NCBI RefSeq assembly: GCF_016862195.1
Contig: NZ_BOMM01000089.1
Span: 1-39,148 of the forward strand
Reading direction: 5' to 3'
Source of the DNA: Paractinoplanes ferrugineus
Lineage (GTDB): Bacteria > Actinomycetota > Actinomycetes > Mycobacteriales > Micromonosporaceae
Length of the DNA: 39,148 nt
The position numbers and the translations under genes are program-made. Position 1 is the stretch's first letter. Each line of letters begins with the position of its first letter. Shown in pieces: positions 22,641 to 32,300 of the stretch. The notes under the pieces are model-generated. The model was not told the DNA's origin and did no database searches. It was given only the letters and a program-made list of their open reading frames with translations.

Positions 22641-23450
22641 TCAGGCCGGCTCGAACGGGAGATCGATACCATCCAGCACCGCACCGCACCGGCAGGCGGG
22701 CTTGCGGGGCAGCGCGTCGACCACCCGTAGCAGCAGGGCCTGCAACCGTTCGACGTTCTCGGCGAAGACCTGGAAGACGTCCTGCTGCTGGACCTCGTCG
22801 CCGGGGGCGAGGCCGGCGTCCAGGTCGGTCACCAGGGCGATGGACGTGTAGCACAGGGCGAGTTCCCGGGCCAGGCTCGCCTCGGGTTGGCCGGTCATGT
22901 TGACCAGCGACCACCCCTGCCGGGCGTACCACCGCGATTCGGCCCGGCTCGAGAAGCGCGGTCCGTCGATCACCACGGTGGTCCCTCCGTCGGTCACCGG
23001 ATTGCCGTGCTCATGGGCGGTCTTCAGCACGGTCTCCCGGCCGACGGGGCAGTACGGATCGGCGAACGAGACGTGTACCGCGCCCGAGTCGTAGTAGGTC
23101 CGGTGCCGCCCGGAGGTACGGTCCACGATCTGGTCCGGCACCACCAGGCTGCCCGGCCCCAGTTCGGGCAGGAGCGAGCCGACGGCACAGGGCGCGAGGA
23201 CCTGACGTACCCCGACGGCGCGCAGCGCCCAGATGTTGGCCCGATAGTTGATCTTGTGCGGGGGGAAGCGGTGGTCGGCGCCGTGCCGGGCGAGGAAGGC
23301 GACCGTCCTGCCGCCCACCTCACCCACCGTCAGCGGACCGCTCGGTGGGCCGAACGGGGTGTCGACCGTGATCTGTTCGCTCTCCGCGAGCAGCGTGTAG
23401 AACCCGGTGCCGCCGATGATCCCGACGTCGGGTCGTGCCTGCGTGGTCAT
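22641..23450 (-). CDS. mtnP: S-methyl-5'-thioadenosine phosphorylase
   Basis: A 269-residue nucleoside phosphorylase that splits MTA with phosphate into adenine and 5-methylthioribose-1-phosphate. Motifs: VGIIGGTGFY at the N-terminus, FLARHG, HKINYRANIWAL, LAPCAVGSL, VVIDGPRFSSRAES and the substrate motif NMTGQPEASLARE that defines the MTAP/PNP-II family. ATG 23450 has GGAGGC upstream and overlaps the aminotransferase stop (ATGA). It is the first step of the salvage route; its adenine product would be used by the APRT domain fused to MtnA in the same operon. Confidence 0.95.
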   Translation of the reverse strand: MTTQARPDVGIIGGTGFYTLLAESEQITVDTPFGPPSGPLTVGEVGGRTVAFLARHGADHRFPPHKINYRANIWALRAVGVRQVLAPCAVGSLLPELGPGSLVVPDQIVDRTSGRHRTYYDSGAVHVSFADPYCPVGRETVLKTAHEHGNPVTDGGTTVVIDGPRFSSRAESRWYARQGWSLVNMTGQPEASLARELALCYTSIALVTDLDAGLAPGDEVQQQDVFQVFAENVERLQALLLRVVDALPRKPACRCGAVLDGIDLPFEPA

Positions 23451-24640
23451 ACTGCCTCCTGGCGGTACGGCGTTGTGAGGTCGGCCAGTCTGCGCGCCGC
23501 CTCGTCCAGCACCTCCGGCTCCTTGCAGAACACGAAGCGGACGATCGGCAGCCCGTCGGCGGGGTCGTCGTAGAACACGGCGCTCGGGATCGCGGCGACC
23601 CCGGCCCGGTGCGGCAGCTCCCGGCAGAAGCGGATGCCGTCCGCCGTGCCGAGGGGTCGGATGTCGGCCTGTAGGAAGTACGTTCCCTGGCATGCGTACG
23701 GTGTCAGACCGGTGGCCACCAGACCGGCCCGCAATCGGTCCCGGTTGGCCTGCAGCCGCGCCGCCTGGGCCCGCACCCAGGGCTGCTGGGTTCCGAGTGC
23801 CTGCGCCACCGCGACCTGGAAGGCGGTGCCCGAGGCGAAGGTCAGGTACTGCTTGACCCGCCGCACCGGGTCAACCAGAGGGGCTGGACCGCACACCCAG
23901 CCGACCTTCCACCCGGTGGCGCTGAACGTCTTCCCCGCCGACGAGATGGACAGCGTCCGTTCCCGCATCCCCGGCAGGGTGGCGAGCGGGGTGTGCACGG
24001 CACCGTCGTAGGTCAGGTACTCGTAGACCTCGTCGGTGACGGCGACCAGGTCGTTGCGCCGGCAGCAGGCGGCGATGGCGGCCAGCTCCTCGGCGTTGAA
24101 GATCGTGCCGGTAGGGTTGTGCGGACTGTTCAGCAGCAGAACCCGGGAGCGGCGCGAGACCGCGGCCGACAGGTCGCCGGGGTCGAACCCGAACCGGCCG
24201 GTGGCGTCGGGCCGCATCGGTACGACCCGCCGCCGACCCCGCGCCAAGGCGATGCTGGCGGCATACGAGTCGTAGTACGGCTCGAAGACGATGACCTCGT
24301 CGTCCGGCGCGCAGTGGGCCAGCAAGGCCGCCGCCAGGGCCTCGGTTGCTCCCGTCGTCACCAGGACCTCGGTGTCCGGGTCATAGTGGGTGCCGTAGCG
24401 CAGGGCCCGCTGGGCGGCGATCGCCTCCCGCAGTTCGGGGAGCCCGGCCAGCGGCGGGTACTGGTTCGCGCCCGCCGCGATGGCGGTCCGGGCCGCCTCC
24501 AGCATGGCCGGCGGGCCGTCGGTGTCCGGGAAGCCCTGCCCGAGGTTGACCGCCCCGGTCCGCTGCGCCAGGGCGGTCATCTCGGTGAAGATCGTCGTGT
24601 CCGAGCCGGTGCCGGTCGGGTAGGCGGATCCTCGGATCAT
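23447..24640 (-). CDS. Class I PLP aminotransferase, probable methionine-forming step
   Basis: 397 residues of fold-type I. Motifs: NLGQGFPD at the N-terminus, NQYPPLAG, TTGATEALAAALLA (PLP phosphate), FEPYYDSY, NSPHNPTG, VTDEVYEYLTYDG (PLP Asp), SISSAGKTFSATGWKVGW (Schiff-base Lys) and FVFCKEPEVLDEA. This is the YbdL/kynurenine-aminotransferase branch, which includes enzymes that transaminate 2-keto-4-methylthiobutyrate to methionine. Its place between mtnC and mtnP supports the MtnE role. A cyclopropane-forming ACC-synthase role is possible within the same fold but less likely. It overlaps both neighbours by ATGA. Confidence 0.9.
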   Translation of the reverse strand: MIRGSAYPTGTGSDTTIFTEMTALAQRTGAVNLGQGFPDTDGPPAMLEAARTAIAAGANQYPPLAGLPELREAIAAQRALRYGTHYDPDTEVLVTTGATEALAAALLAHCAPDDEVIVFEPYYDSYAASIALARGRRRVVPMRPDATGRFGFDPGDLSAAVSRRSRVLLLNSPHNPTGTIFNAEELAAIAACCRRNDLVAVTDEVYEYLTYDGAVHTPLATLPGMRERTLSISSAGKTFSATGWKVGWVCGPAPLVDPVRRVKQYLTFASGTAFQVAVAQALGTQQPWVRAQAARLQANRDRLRAGLVATGLTPYACQGTYFLQADIRPLGTADGIRFCRELPHRAGVAAIPSAVFYDDPADGLPIVRFVFCKEPEVLDEAARRLADLTTPYRQEAV

Positions 24641-25395
24641 CGCGGCCCCCCGGCACCGGGCCGCGCGGCCGGTAGGCCGTGGCCCACCGGCCGCGGCCCG
24701 CCGGTCAGGTCGTCCCGCAGGTCGAGCTGGTCGAAGGTGGTAACGACCGAATGGTCGCCACCCACCGGCGGCGTGTCGTCCCGCTGGACCGCGACGGTGT
24801 GCCAGCCCGCCGCCCGGGCCGCGTCCAGTTCGGCGGCCACGTCGGACAGGAACACGATCGAGGCCGGGTCGGTGCCGATCGACCGGGCGATCGAACGGTA
24901 CGAGTCCGGTTCCCGCTTGGCGCCGCCGTTCTCCAGGTCGAAGAACCCGGTGAGGTACGGCAGCAGGTCGCCGTGCGGGCTGTGCCGGAACCACGCCCGC
25001 TGCGCGGCCACCGACCCGGACGAGAAGATGTGCACAGTCCACCCCCGCGCCGTCCACGCTCGGAGGGCCCGCGGCACGTCGTCGTACACGTGTGACACGA
25101 GCGCGCCGTCGGCGAGGGCGTCCTGCCAGATCAGCCCCTGGATGGTCTTCAGGGGCGCGACCTTGGCGTCCCGCTGGATCCAGTCCCGCAGGAGGTCGAC
25201 GATCTCGTCCCGGCCGGCGTCCGGCCGGCCGGCGATCCTGGCCGCGGACCGCAGCGCGTCGGCGACCGCCGGTTCGCCGCCGTGGGTCACCACCCAGGAC
25301 CCCAACACCTGGGACGCGTACGGGAACAATCGGTCGTGTACGTAGCCGACCGAGCTGGTGGTGCCCTCCACGTCGAGGACGACGGCGCGGCTCAT
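24637..25395 (-). CDS. mtnC: Acireductone synthase (enolase-phosphatase)
   Basis: A 252-residue HAD phosphatase that enolises and dephosphorylates 2,3-diketo-5-methylthiopentyl-1-phosphate to acireductone. HAD motif I VVLDVEGTTSSVGYV, motif II HIFSSGSV, motif III Lys in GGAKREPDSY and motif IV FLSDVAAELDAA are all present, with the MtnC cap segment LKTIQGLIWQ. The Gly/Pro-rich tail is dispensable in appearance. Start overlaps the mtnD stop and end overlaps the aminotransferase start. Confidence 0.95.
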   Translation of the reverse strand: MSRAVVLDVEGTTSSVGYVHDRLFPYASQVLGSWVVTHGGEPAVADALRSAARIAGRPDAGRDEIVDLLRDWIQRDAKVAPLKTIQGLIWQDALADGALVSHVYDDVPRALRAWTARGWTVHIFSSGSVAAQRAWFRHSPHGDLLPYLTGFFDLENGGAKREPDSYRSIARSIGTDPASIVFLSDVAAELDAARAAGWHTVAVQRDDTPPVGGDHSVVTTFDQLDLRDDLTGGPRPVGHGLPAARPGAGGPR

Positions 25396-25976
25396 GGCAG
25401 CCGAGCCGTGCGCAACTGGTCCAGGCTGGGGAACCGGTTGGCGATGCTGTCCGGCAGGAAGTTGCCGATCCAGCCGTCCTCCTCCTCGAAGAACCGGATG
25501 GCGGTGAACTGCGGCCGGTCACCCATGTCGAACCAGTGCGACGTGCCCCGCGGCACCCAGAGCAGGTCGCCCGCCTCGCACACCACCGCGTACACCTTCG
25601 CGCCCACGTGCAGGTAGAAGCAGCCGGACCCTTCGACGAAGAACCGCACCTCGTCTTCGTCGTGGGTGTGTTCCGAGAGGAACTTCGTCCGCGCCGCATG
25701 GGCCTTGTCCGACCACTGCGGGTCGGTCTCGTCGGGCTTCATCCGTACGACGTCGACGAGCCGGAACCCGCCCTGGCCGCAGATCCGGTCCACCTCCGGC
25801 CGGTAGGCGGCGAGAACGTGCTCGGGCGAGGCGTCCGGGGCCACCTTCCGATCGAGTTCCCACTGCTCGAAGTCCACGTTGAGCGGGCTGAGGGCCGCGC
25901 GGATCTCGTCGGGCCGATCGGTGCGCTCCAGCACCGTCCGGGCGTCGTCGTCGGGCATGATCTGCAGCAGTGTCAT
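25392..25976 (-). CDS. mtnD: Acireductone dioxygenase
   Basis: A 194-residue cupin. The metal motif HTHDEDEVRFFVEG supplies two His and a Glu; the third His is in GDLLWVPRGTSHWFDMG. With Fe(II) the family converts acireductone to 2-keto-4-methylthiobutyrate, the precursor of methionine. The N-terminal DFEQWELDRKV stretch is also family-typical. It lies 42 bases after mtnB and overlaps mtnC. Confidence 0.95.
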   Translation of the reverse strand: MTLLQIMPDDDARTVLERTDRPDEIRAALSPLNVDFEQWELDRKVAPDASPEHVLAAYRPEVDRICGQGGFRLVDVVRMKPDETDPQWSDKAHAARTKFLSEHTHDEDEVRFFVEGSGCFYLHVGAKVYAVVCEAGDLLWVPRGTSHWFDMGDRPQFTAIRFFEEEDGWIGNFLPDSIANRFPSLDQLRTARLP

Positions 25977-26018
25977 GGTGTGCTCCTAACTGAGTCGCTG
26001 CCGTCCGATGGGTGTCGG

Positions 26019-26684
26019 TCAGTCGCCGATAAGGAGGGCGAGCTGGCAAAGCGCTTCGAGGCACTCGAGGCGGTCGCTCGCCTCGGCCAGGTCGGCTCCC
26101 CAGGTGGTCGCGCCGTGGTGGGTGATGAGCAGCGCGGGTGCGGGGTCGGTCGCCGGGTGGGCGAAGTGCTCACCGACCTCCGCCGCGATCCGGGGCACCT
26201 CGCGCCAGTTGGCGAACAGGGGGATCTCGATGCTGTCCAGGTACGACCGACCCATCCCCTTGATCAACTCCAGGTCGGTGAAGCGCACCGGCCCGCCTCC
26301 GGCCCGGGACCTGCGGCTCGCCAGCGCGGTCGCGTACGGCGGATGGGCGTGCACCACCGCCCCGACCGTCGGGAAGGCCCGGTAGACGGCCAGGTGGATG
26401 CAGGTCTCGGCGGAGGGCCGGGGCGAGCCGGGTCGCACCGGCGCACCGGTATCGGCCCGGACGAGCACCGTGTCGGCGGAGGTGAGCCGCCCCTTGCCCA
26501 GCCCGCTGGCGGTGATCAGGACCGCGTCGACTCCGGACCGGACCGAGACGTTGCCCGAGGTGCCCGGCATCCAGCCCCGCTCGTAGAGGGCCCGCGCCGT
26601 CGCGCTCAGCCCGGCGGCGTCGTAGGGGTCCGCAGCGGCGCCGTACGAGGCGGTGGAGACGACGTCCGCGGGATGCGCCGTCAT
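26019..26684 (-). CDS. mtnB: Methylthioribulose-1-phosphate dehydratase
   Basis: A 221-residue class II aldolase-fold protein. Motifs: GWMPGTSGNVSVR, ITASGLGKGRL, ETCIHLAVYRAFPTVGAVVHAHPPYATAL (given as overlapping pieces ETCIHLAVYRAF and VVHAHPPYATAL, Zn His pair) and LITHHGATTWG (third His). ELIKGM and the late catalytic region fit MtnB rather than fuculose aldolase. It dehydrates MTRu-1-P to the diketo compound used by MtnC. Its ATG overlaps the mtnA-apt stop. Confidence 0.93.
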   Translation of the reverse strand: MTAHPADVVSTASYGAAADPYDAAGLSATARALYERGWMPGTSGNVSVRSGVDAVLITASGLGKGRLTSADTVLVRADTGAPVRPGSPRPSAETCIHLAVYRAFPTVGAVVHAHPPYATALASRRSRAGGGPVRFTDLELIKGMGRSYLDSIEIPLFANWREVPRIAAEVGEHFAHPATDPAPALLITHHGATTWGADLAEASDRLECLEALCQLALLIGD

Positions 26685-28201
26685 GACCGGTCGGTCCGGA
26701 GCGCGACCAACCGGTGGGGGTGCAGTCGACGGCCTCCGCCCAGCCCGGCCAGCTCCAGCAGCACGCCGAACCCGGCCACCGCAGCGCCGCTCTCGGTGAC
26801 CAGCTTCGCCACCGCGGCCAGGGTGCCGCCGGTGGCCAGCACGTCGTCCACGATCAGCGCCCGCCCGTCCGGTGGTATCGCGGACTCCTGCATCTCCAGC
26901 ACGTCCTCGCCGTACTCCAGGTCGTACTTCACCGACCGCAACGGGCCGGGTAGCTTGCCGGCCTTCCGGACCAGGACCAGCGGCTTTTCCGCGGCCAGCG
27001 CGACCGCGGTGCCCAGCATGAAGCCGCGGGCCTCGATTGCGACGACGTGGCTGAACGCGTCGCGGTACGCGGCGGCCACGGCGTGGGCCGCCGCCCCGAG
27101 CGTCGCCGGCTGTGCGTAGACACCGGCCAGGTCACGGAACCGCACCCCGGGCCGGGGGAAGTCCTCGACCACCGTGGCGAGCCGGTCGATCCGGTCCGCC
27201 AGGTCACCGGCGCCCGGGTCGGCGGGGTACCAGACGCGGTCCTCGGTCACGATCGCGGTGACCAGGTCCCTCGGCGTGACGTCGAAGGCCGGGTTGAACA
27301 CCATTGTGCCGGCGCAGGTGGTATCGACGCCGGCGACGGAGGTCACCTCGTCGCTCGGCCGCTGCTCGATCGAGATCGCGGCCCCGGCGGGCGTTGCCTC
27401 GTCGATGGTCGACTCCGGCGCGACGACCACGAACGGCACGCGGTGGCGGGCCGCCGCGACGGCCAACGGGTAGGTTCCGATCTTGTTGGCGACGTCGCCG
27501 TTGGCGGCGATCCGGTCGGCACCGACCACGACGCAGTCCACCAGCCCGGCGGCCAGCGCGCTCGCCGCCGCCGAGTCCACCAGGAGTCGATGAGGTATGG
27601 CGGCGTCGCGCAGCTCCCACACGGTCAGGCGGGCCCCCTGGAGCAGCGGCCGGGTCTCGGTGGCGAAGACCATCTCGACCTGGCCGTGCTCGGCGAGGTG
27701 GTGTACGGCACCCAGCGCCGTACCCACCCCGCCGGTGGCCAGCCGCCCGGTGTGGCAGTGGGTCAGGATCCGCAGCCGTGGCCGGGGGCAGAGCCCCCGC
27801 AGGAGATCCGCGGCCCGGGACGACGCGGCCCGGTTGACCCGCTCGTCCTCCTCGGCGAGTGCGATGGCTTCGGCGAGCACCGCGTCGGCGCCCTCGGCCA
27901 GCCGGCTCAGGGCACGCTCGACCCCCCAGGCCAGGTTGACCGCCGTCGGCCGGGCCGCGGCCAGGCGCGCGGCGTCGCTGCGTACCGGCTCGTCCGTCCT
28001 GTGCCGGTACGCGGACAACGCGACGCCCAGGGCGCCCGCGATCCCCAGCGCCGGGGCTCCCCGGATCGCGAGTCGGGCGATCGCGTCGATCAGTTCGTCC
28101 ACCGTGGTGATGCGCAGGACGTTCCGGCGGTGCGGCAGCGCGGTCTGGTCCACCGTGACGATGGTTCCGTCGTCCCACGCCAGGGTCGGTTCGGCGCTCA
28201 T
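26681..28201 (-). CDS. mtnA: Fusion: methylthioribose-1-phosphate isomerase + adenine phosphoribosyltransferase
   Basis: 506 residues in one uninterrupted frame. Residues 1 to about 340 are MtnA: RGAPALGIAGALG, the catalytic Cys149 in LTHCHTGRLATGG, Asp229 in VVGADRIAANGDVANKIGT, and STIDEATPAG. Residues about 345-506 are APRT: EDFPRPGVRFRDL, EARGFMLG, RKAGKLPG and the PRPP loop VDDVLATGGTLAAV. So one polypeptide carries the step after MtnP for each of its two products: MTR-1-P goes to MTRu-1-P and adenine goes to AMP. ATG 28201 overlaps the stop of the SAM-fold gene. I know of no common MtnA-APRT fusion; typical genomes keep them separate. Confidence 0.93.
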   Translation of the reverse strand: MSAEPTLAWDDGTIVTVDQTALPHRRNVLRITTVDELIDAIARLAIRGAPALGIAGALGVALSAYRHRTDEPVRSDAARLAAARPTAVNLAWGVERALSRLAEGADAVLAEAIALAEEDERVNRAASSRAADLLRGLCPRPRLRILTHCHTGRLATGGVGTALGAVHHLAEHGQVEMVFATETRPLLQGARLTVWELRDAAIPHRLLVDSAAASALAAGLVDCVVVGADRIAANGDVANKIGTYPLAVAAARHRVPFVVVAPESTIDEATPAGAAISIEQRPSDEVTSVAGVDTTCAGTMVFNPAFDVTPRDLVTAIVTEDRVWYPADPGAGDLADRIDRLATVVEDFPRPGVRFRDLAGVYAQPATLGAAAHAVAAAYRDAFSHVVAIEARGFMLGTAVALAAEKPLVLVRKAGKLPGPLRSVKYDLEYGEDVLEMQESAIPPDGRALIVDDVLATGGTLAAVAKLVTESGAAVAGFGVLLELAGLGGGRRLHPHRLVALRTDRS

Positions 28202-28968
28202 TCCCCGGTCCCTGCGTCGTCCTTGGCCCCGGCGACGAGGTACATCTGGCCGGGGGTCGAGATGTTGTTGTTCAGCATGTATGCCTGGATACGGTCGGGC
28301 GAGTCCTCGTGCGACCCGATCCAGTGGTCGATCTGCGCGTCGGTGAACGGGCAGAAGTGCTGCACGTCGACCGTGCCGAAACCGGCGGCGGTCAGCATCG
28401 CCGCGGTCTCCTCCGGCGACGGCGTGGCCCGCAGCAGCCATTCGCGGTCGGCGGACCCGTAGAGCGACAGCATCCGTCCGTCCGGCCACGAGGTGTTCCA
28501 GTTCGAGATCACCACAGATCCGCCGGGGGCGAGGAGGCCGTGGACGGTGGCCAGCGTTTCGATCCGGTCGGCGTCCGGGATGTGAGCGAACGTGCCCATC
28601 ATGAAGGTCGCGAGATCGAAGCTCTGCTCCGGAAACGTGACGGTACGGATGTCCCCGCAGACCAGCTCCACCCGGTCGGTGATGTCGGACCGGCGCAGTT
28701 CCTCCCGGGCCATGGCGACCGCCGCGTCCGCGACGTCCAGGCCGACGCTGCGCCATCCGGCGCGGGCGAACAGCATCGGGTACCGGCCCGTGGCGGTGCC
28801 CACGTCGAGCATCCGGCCGGTGAGCTGTCCGCGCGCGGCGAGCGCGTGGAACAGGGCGTCGCGTTCCAGCCGCTTCTTGACCTCGTCGACCCCTCGAAGA
28901 TGGCGGTACTCGCGGTACCAGGTCGAGTGATAGGTAATCGTGTCGGCGAACTGGTCGGTAGATGACAT
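28198..28968 (-). CDS. Class I SAM-fold enzyme, annotated type: methyltransferase
   Basis: A 256-residue Rossmann SAM protein. Motif I is MLDVGTATGRYPMLFARAG, motif II VGLDVADAAVAMA, acidic motif VCGDIRTVTF, post-motif DLATFMMGTFAHIPD. The N-terminal cap is aromatic and basic (TYHSTWYREYRHLRG). A following ISNWNTSWPDGRML loop is distinctive. ATG 28968 follows GGGGAGA; the gene leads the MTA-salvage operon. Ordinary methyl transfer yields SAH, not MTA, so its coupling to MTA recycling suggests instead an MTA-releasing reaction (azetidine-2-carboxylate-type cyclisation or aminocarboxypropyl transfer), known for a few members of this fold. That is inference; a plain methyltransferase remains possible. 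Confidence 0.85.
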   Translation of the reverse strand: MSSTDQFADTITYHSTWYREYRHLRGVDEVKKRLERDALFHALAARGQLTGRMLDVGTATGRYPMLFARAGWRSVGLDVADAAVAMAREELRRSDITDRVELVCGDIRTVTFPEQSFDLATFMMGTFAHIPDADRIETLATVHGLLAPGGSVVISNWNTSWPDGRMLSLYGSADREWLLRATPSPEETAAMLTAAGFGTVDVQHFCPFTDAQIDHWIGSHEDSPDRIQAYMLNNNISTPGQMYLVAGAKDDAGTGE

Positions 28969-29305
28969 GGATCTCCCCTAACCGAAACGAATGTTCGAGC
29001 AGAACCAGACCGACTGAGCAGAACCAGCAACCGGATCGCTGCGCTGCGAGGTGCTCGCTGCTCGGCTTGGCGGAACCGAACTACCGCTGTTGCCCCTGCT
29101 CTTCTTCATTCTGGAGACACTGACCGTCAAGTGACTCCCGTATTTCTATCGGCATCTATGGCGTAAATCAATTTAAGATTTTCTACATCGAGCTTTTAGC
29201 GATTCTGCGCCAAATGGAAGGTCCACGAATAGGGTAATCCCCTTACAATTTCCGAACGACGGATGATGATCGTGCCGAATCGCGGAGATATGCAGGAGGT
29301 CGGGC
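28969..29305. promoter_or_regulatory. Divergent promoter region between the MTA-salvage operon and the NRPS
   Basis: 337 bp without a gene and with a marked AT-rich core (about 29140-29260). A dyad ATCG-N9-CGAT lies at 29187-29203, next to AATCAATTTAAGATT. LysR-type binding is plausible because a LysR gene sits just downstream of the NRPS. The NRPS ribosome site AGGAGGT is at 29294-29300. Confidence 0.5.
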
Positions 29306-32300
29306 GTGCCTGGCAATGAGACGCCAACCGGTGGGACGGTCGACACGCTGCTACGCAGAAGCGTGGAGGCCCATCCCGACCGCTGTGCCCTGCGCGGCCA
29401 GGGACAGAGCTGGACCTACACCGAGCTCGACCGGCGGGTCGGTCGGCTGGCCGGCGCGCTGCGCGAACGCGGGGTGGGCCTCGGCACCCGGGTCGGGCTG
29501 TTGCTGCCCCGGTCGGCCGAGTGCGTGGCGCTCATCCTCGCGGTCCTGCGCCGGGGTGCGGCCTACGTCCCGCTGGACCCCGGCCACCCGGTCCGACGGC
29601 TGGCGTACGTCCGCCGGCACAGCGGCGTCCACCTCCTGGTCACCGGCGGTGGGCACACCGCACCACCCGGCCCCGGGTCGGACGTGGCCCTCGACGACCT
29701 GCTCCTGGAGGCCGAGGCGTCCACGACGGACGCCCCGTCGAGCGACGCCACCCCCGACTGCACCGCACACATCCTCTACACCTCGGGCTCCACGGGAACT
29801 CCGAAGGGCGTGCGGCTCAGCCAGCGTGCGGTCGCGAACAACGTCCGCGGCTGTGTGCGCACCTTCGGCCTGCGGCCCGACGACGTCCTCGTGCTCAAGA
29901 CACCGCTGACCTTCGACGTGAGCGCGTACGAGATGTTCTCCACCCTGGCCGCCGGGGCCTGTCTGGTCGTCGCGCCCCCCGGTGCCGAGGGTGATCCCGA
30001 CCTGCTCGCAGCGACCGTCGACAACTACCGGGTCACCGTCCTGCACACCGTCCCGGCGCAGCTCCGGGCATTGACGGACACCGAGACATTTGTCCGGAAC
30101 ACGTCCCTGCGGGCGGTGATGAGCACCGGCGAGAAGCTGCCGGTCGTGCTGCAACGGGCCTTCCACAGCGTCCGCCGGGAACCGCTCTACAACTTCTACG
30201 GCCCGACCGAGACCGCGTTCGCGACCGCCTACCGGGCGGTGCCCGAGAACGCCGCCACCCTGGCGGACCAGGCCACCGTCCCGATCGGATGGCCGCTGGA
30301 CAACGTCCGGTGCTACGTCCTGGACGACGCCGGACGGCCGGTGCCCGACGGTCAGACCGGCGAGCTGCACATCGGCGGGGAGAGCCTGGCGGACGGCTAC
30401 CTGAACGACGACGAACGCACCCGGGAACGGTTCCACCACGTCGACCTCGGTGGGGGGCGAACCGACCGGGTCTACCGCACCGGTGACCTGGTCCGTAGCC
30501 TGCCCGGCGGAGAACTGCTCTACCTGGGCCGGATCGACGACCAGGTCAAGATCGCAGGACAGCGGATCGAACTCGGCGAGGTCGAGGCCGCCATCCTCGA
30601 TGTGCCGGGCGTCCGCGCGGTAGCGGTCACCGTACGGGAACGGGACCCGGACGGGACGCCCGAACTGTCAGCCTTCGTGGAGTTCGACCCGACGGGTCAC
30701 CTCACCACCACGGGCCTGCGTACCGCCCTCGGGGCGTGGTTGCCCGGACGCATGATCCCCGCCCATCTCGTGCCGGTGGCGAGGATCCCCCTGCTGTCCA
30801 ACGGGAAGACCGACCGGCTGGCCCTGGCCCGGCTGCACCCGTCGGCCCCCGCCCCCCGGTCGCCCGGGGTCCGACCGGTCACCCCGCTGCGACCGGACAC
30901 CCCGATGGCGGAGCTGGTCCGCCGGTGCTTCACAGAGGCGCTGGGCGGCCCGCCACCGACGGACGACAGCCACTTCCTGCATGAGGGGGGTGACTCCCTC
31001 CTCGCCATGCGGGTGGTGGCCCGGCTACGCCGGGCCGGCGTACCGGTCTCCGTGGCCGAGTTCCTGTCCCACCCGGTACTGGCGGACCTGGTCGAGTACC
31101 TGGGCAGGTCGCCGGCCCGACCGGTGCTGCCGGAGTCTGGCTGCACCCGCCCGGCCACGGCCGCGACGGCTGCGGCGCCGGTACACGATTGGTTCACCGA
31201 ACGGGTCCGCACGGACCGGGCTTACTGGAACATGTTCGTGCTGCTCCGCGTGTTCCGGCCGCTCGCCCCGGCGCACCTGGAGGCCGCGCTCCGGGCCCTC
31301 CTGGCGGCACACCCCGCCCTGCGCGCCCGCTTCTTCGACGACGGGACCGGGGTGCGGATGGTGCCCGCCGACCGGATCACCGCCGACCGGCTGGTACGCA
31401 CCCTTGACGTGACCGGCACCACCGAGCGCGACATCGCCGTCGACCGGCTGCACCGGTCCCTCGCTCCGTCCACCGGTGACCACCTGCGGGCGCTGCTGAT
31501 CCACGACCGGGAGGGCGACGCCACGCACCTCGTCGTCGCGATCCACCACCTCGTGGTTGACGTCGTCTCCTGGCACGTGCTCCTCGACGACCTGGTGGTC
31601 GCGCTGGACGCCCTCGAACGCGGTGCGGAACCCTCGCTGCCGGCGCCGGCGGAGACATTCCAGGGCTGGGTCGACGCCCTGCCGCCACTCGGCACGGACC
31701 TCCACGAGGCGGCCTACTGGCTCTCCGTTCTGCGCCTGCGGCAGGCGGCGCCGAGCCTGGCCGCGCGCGGCCAGGCTCGGCGCGAGCAGGCCGGAGAACT
31801 CCTGACGTTCCGGATCCCGGCCGCGACGACCCGGCAGTTGCTCGGTCCGGCTCCGGTCCGGCTCGGCATGTGCGTCCACGACGTCATGGCGGCGGCCGTC
31901 GGGATCGCGCTCGCCCGCTGGCGTCCGGACGGGGCCGTGACGTTCGACCTGGAAACCCACGGCCGGCACCGGTGGCCGCGACTGGACAGGGTGGTCGGGT
32001 GGTTCACCGCCGTCTTCCCGGTTGCCTGGCCCAGCGCGCCGTCGACCGGCCTGGCCACCGAGTTGGCCCCCGCGCGGGCGGCGTTGGCGGCGGTGCCGCA
32101 CGGCGGTACCGGCTATGGCGTCCTGCGCCGGCACGCCGGCGACGCGGGGACGGCGGCGGCACTCAGGGCGACGCCGCCGGCTTTGGTCTGCTTCAACTAC
32201 CTGGGCCGGGGTGACCTAGACCCGCCCGGCGACCGGTTCCGGACCGACGGCACGCCCGTGCCGTGGGAGGCGCGCTCTCCACGTGCCGAGCGGCCGTACC

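Noticed and set aside
27047..28462. 471-aa plus-strand frame over mtnA-apt
   Set aside because: Shadow of the minus-strand operon; composition is typical of antisense frames and no motif is present.
28969..29305. SAM- or purine-sensing riboswitch upstream of the MTA operon or NRPS
   Set aside because: I looked for conserved aptamer cores and kink-turn-like elements and saw none; the operon's ribosome site lies close to its start.
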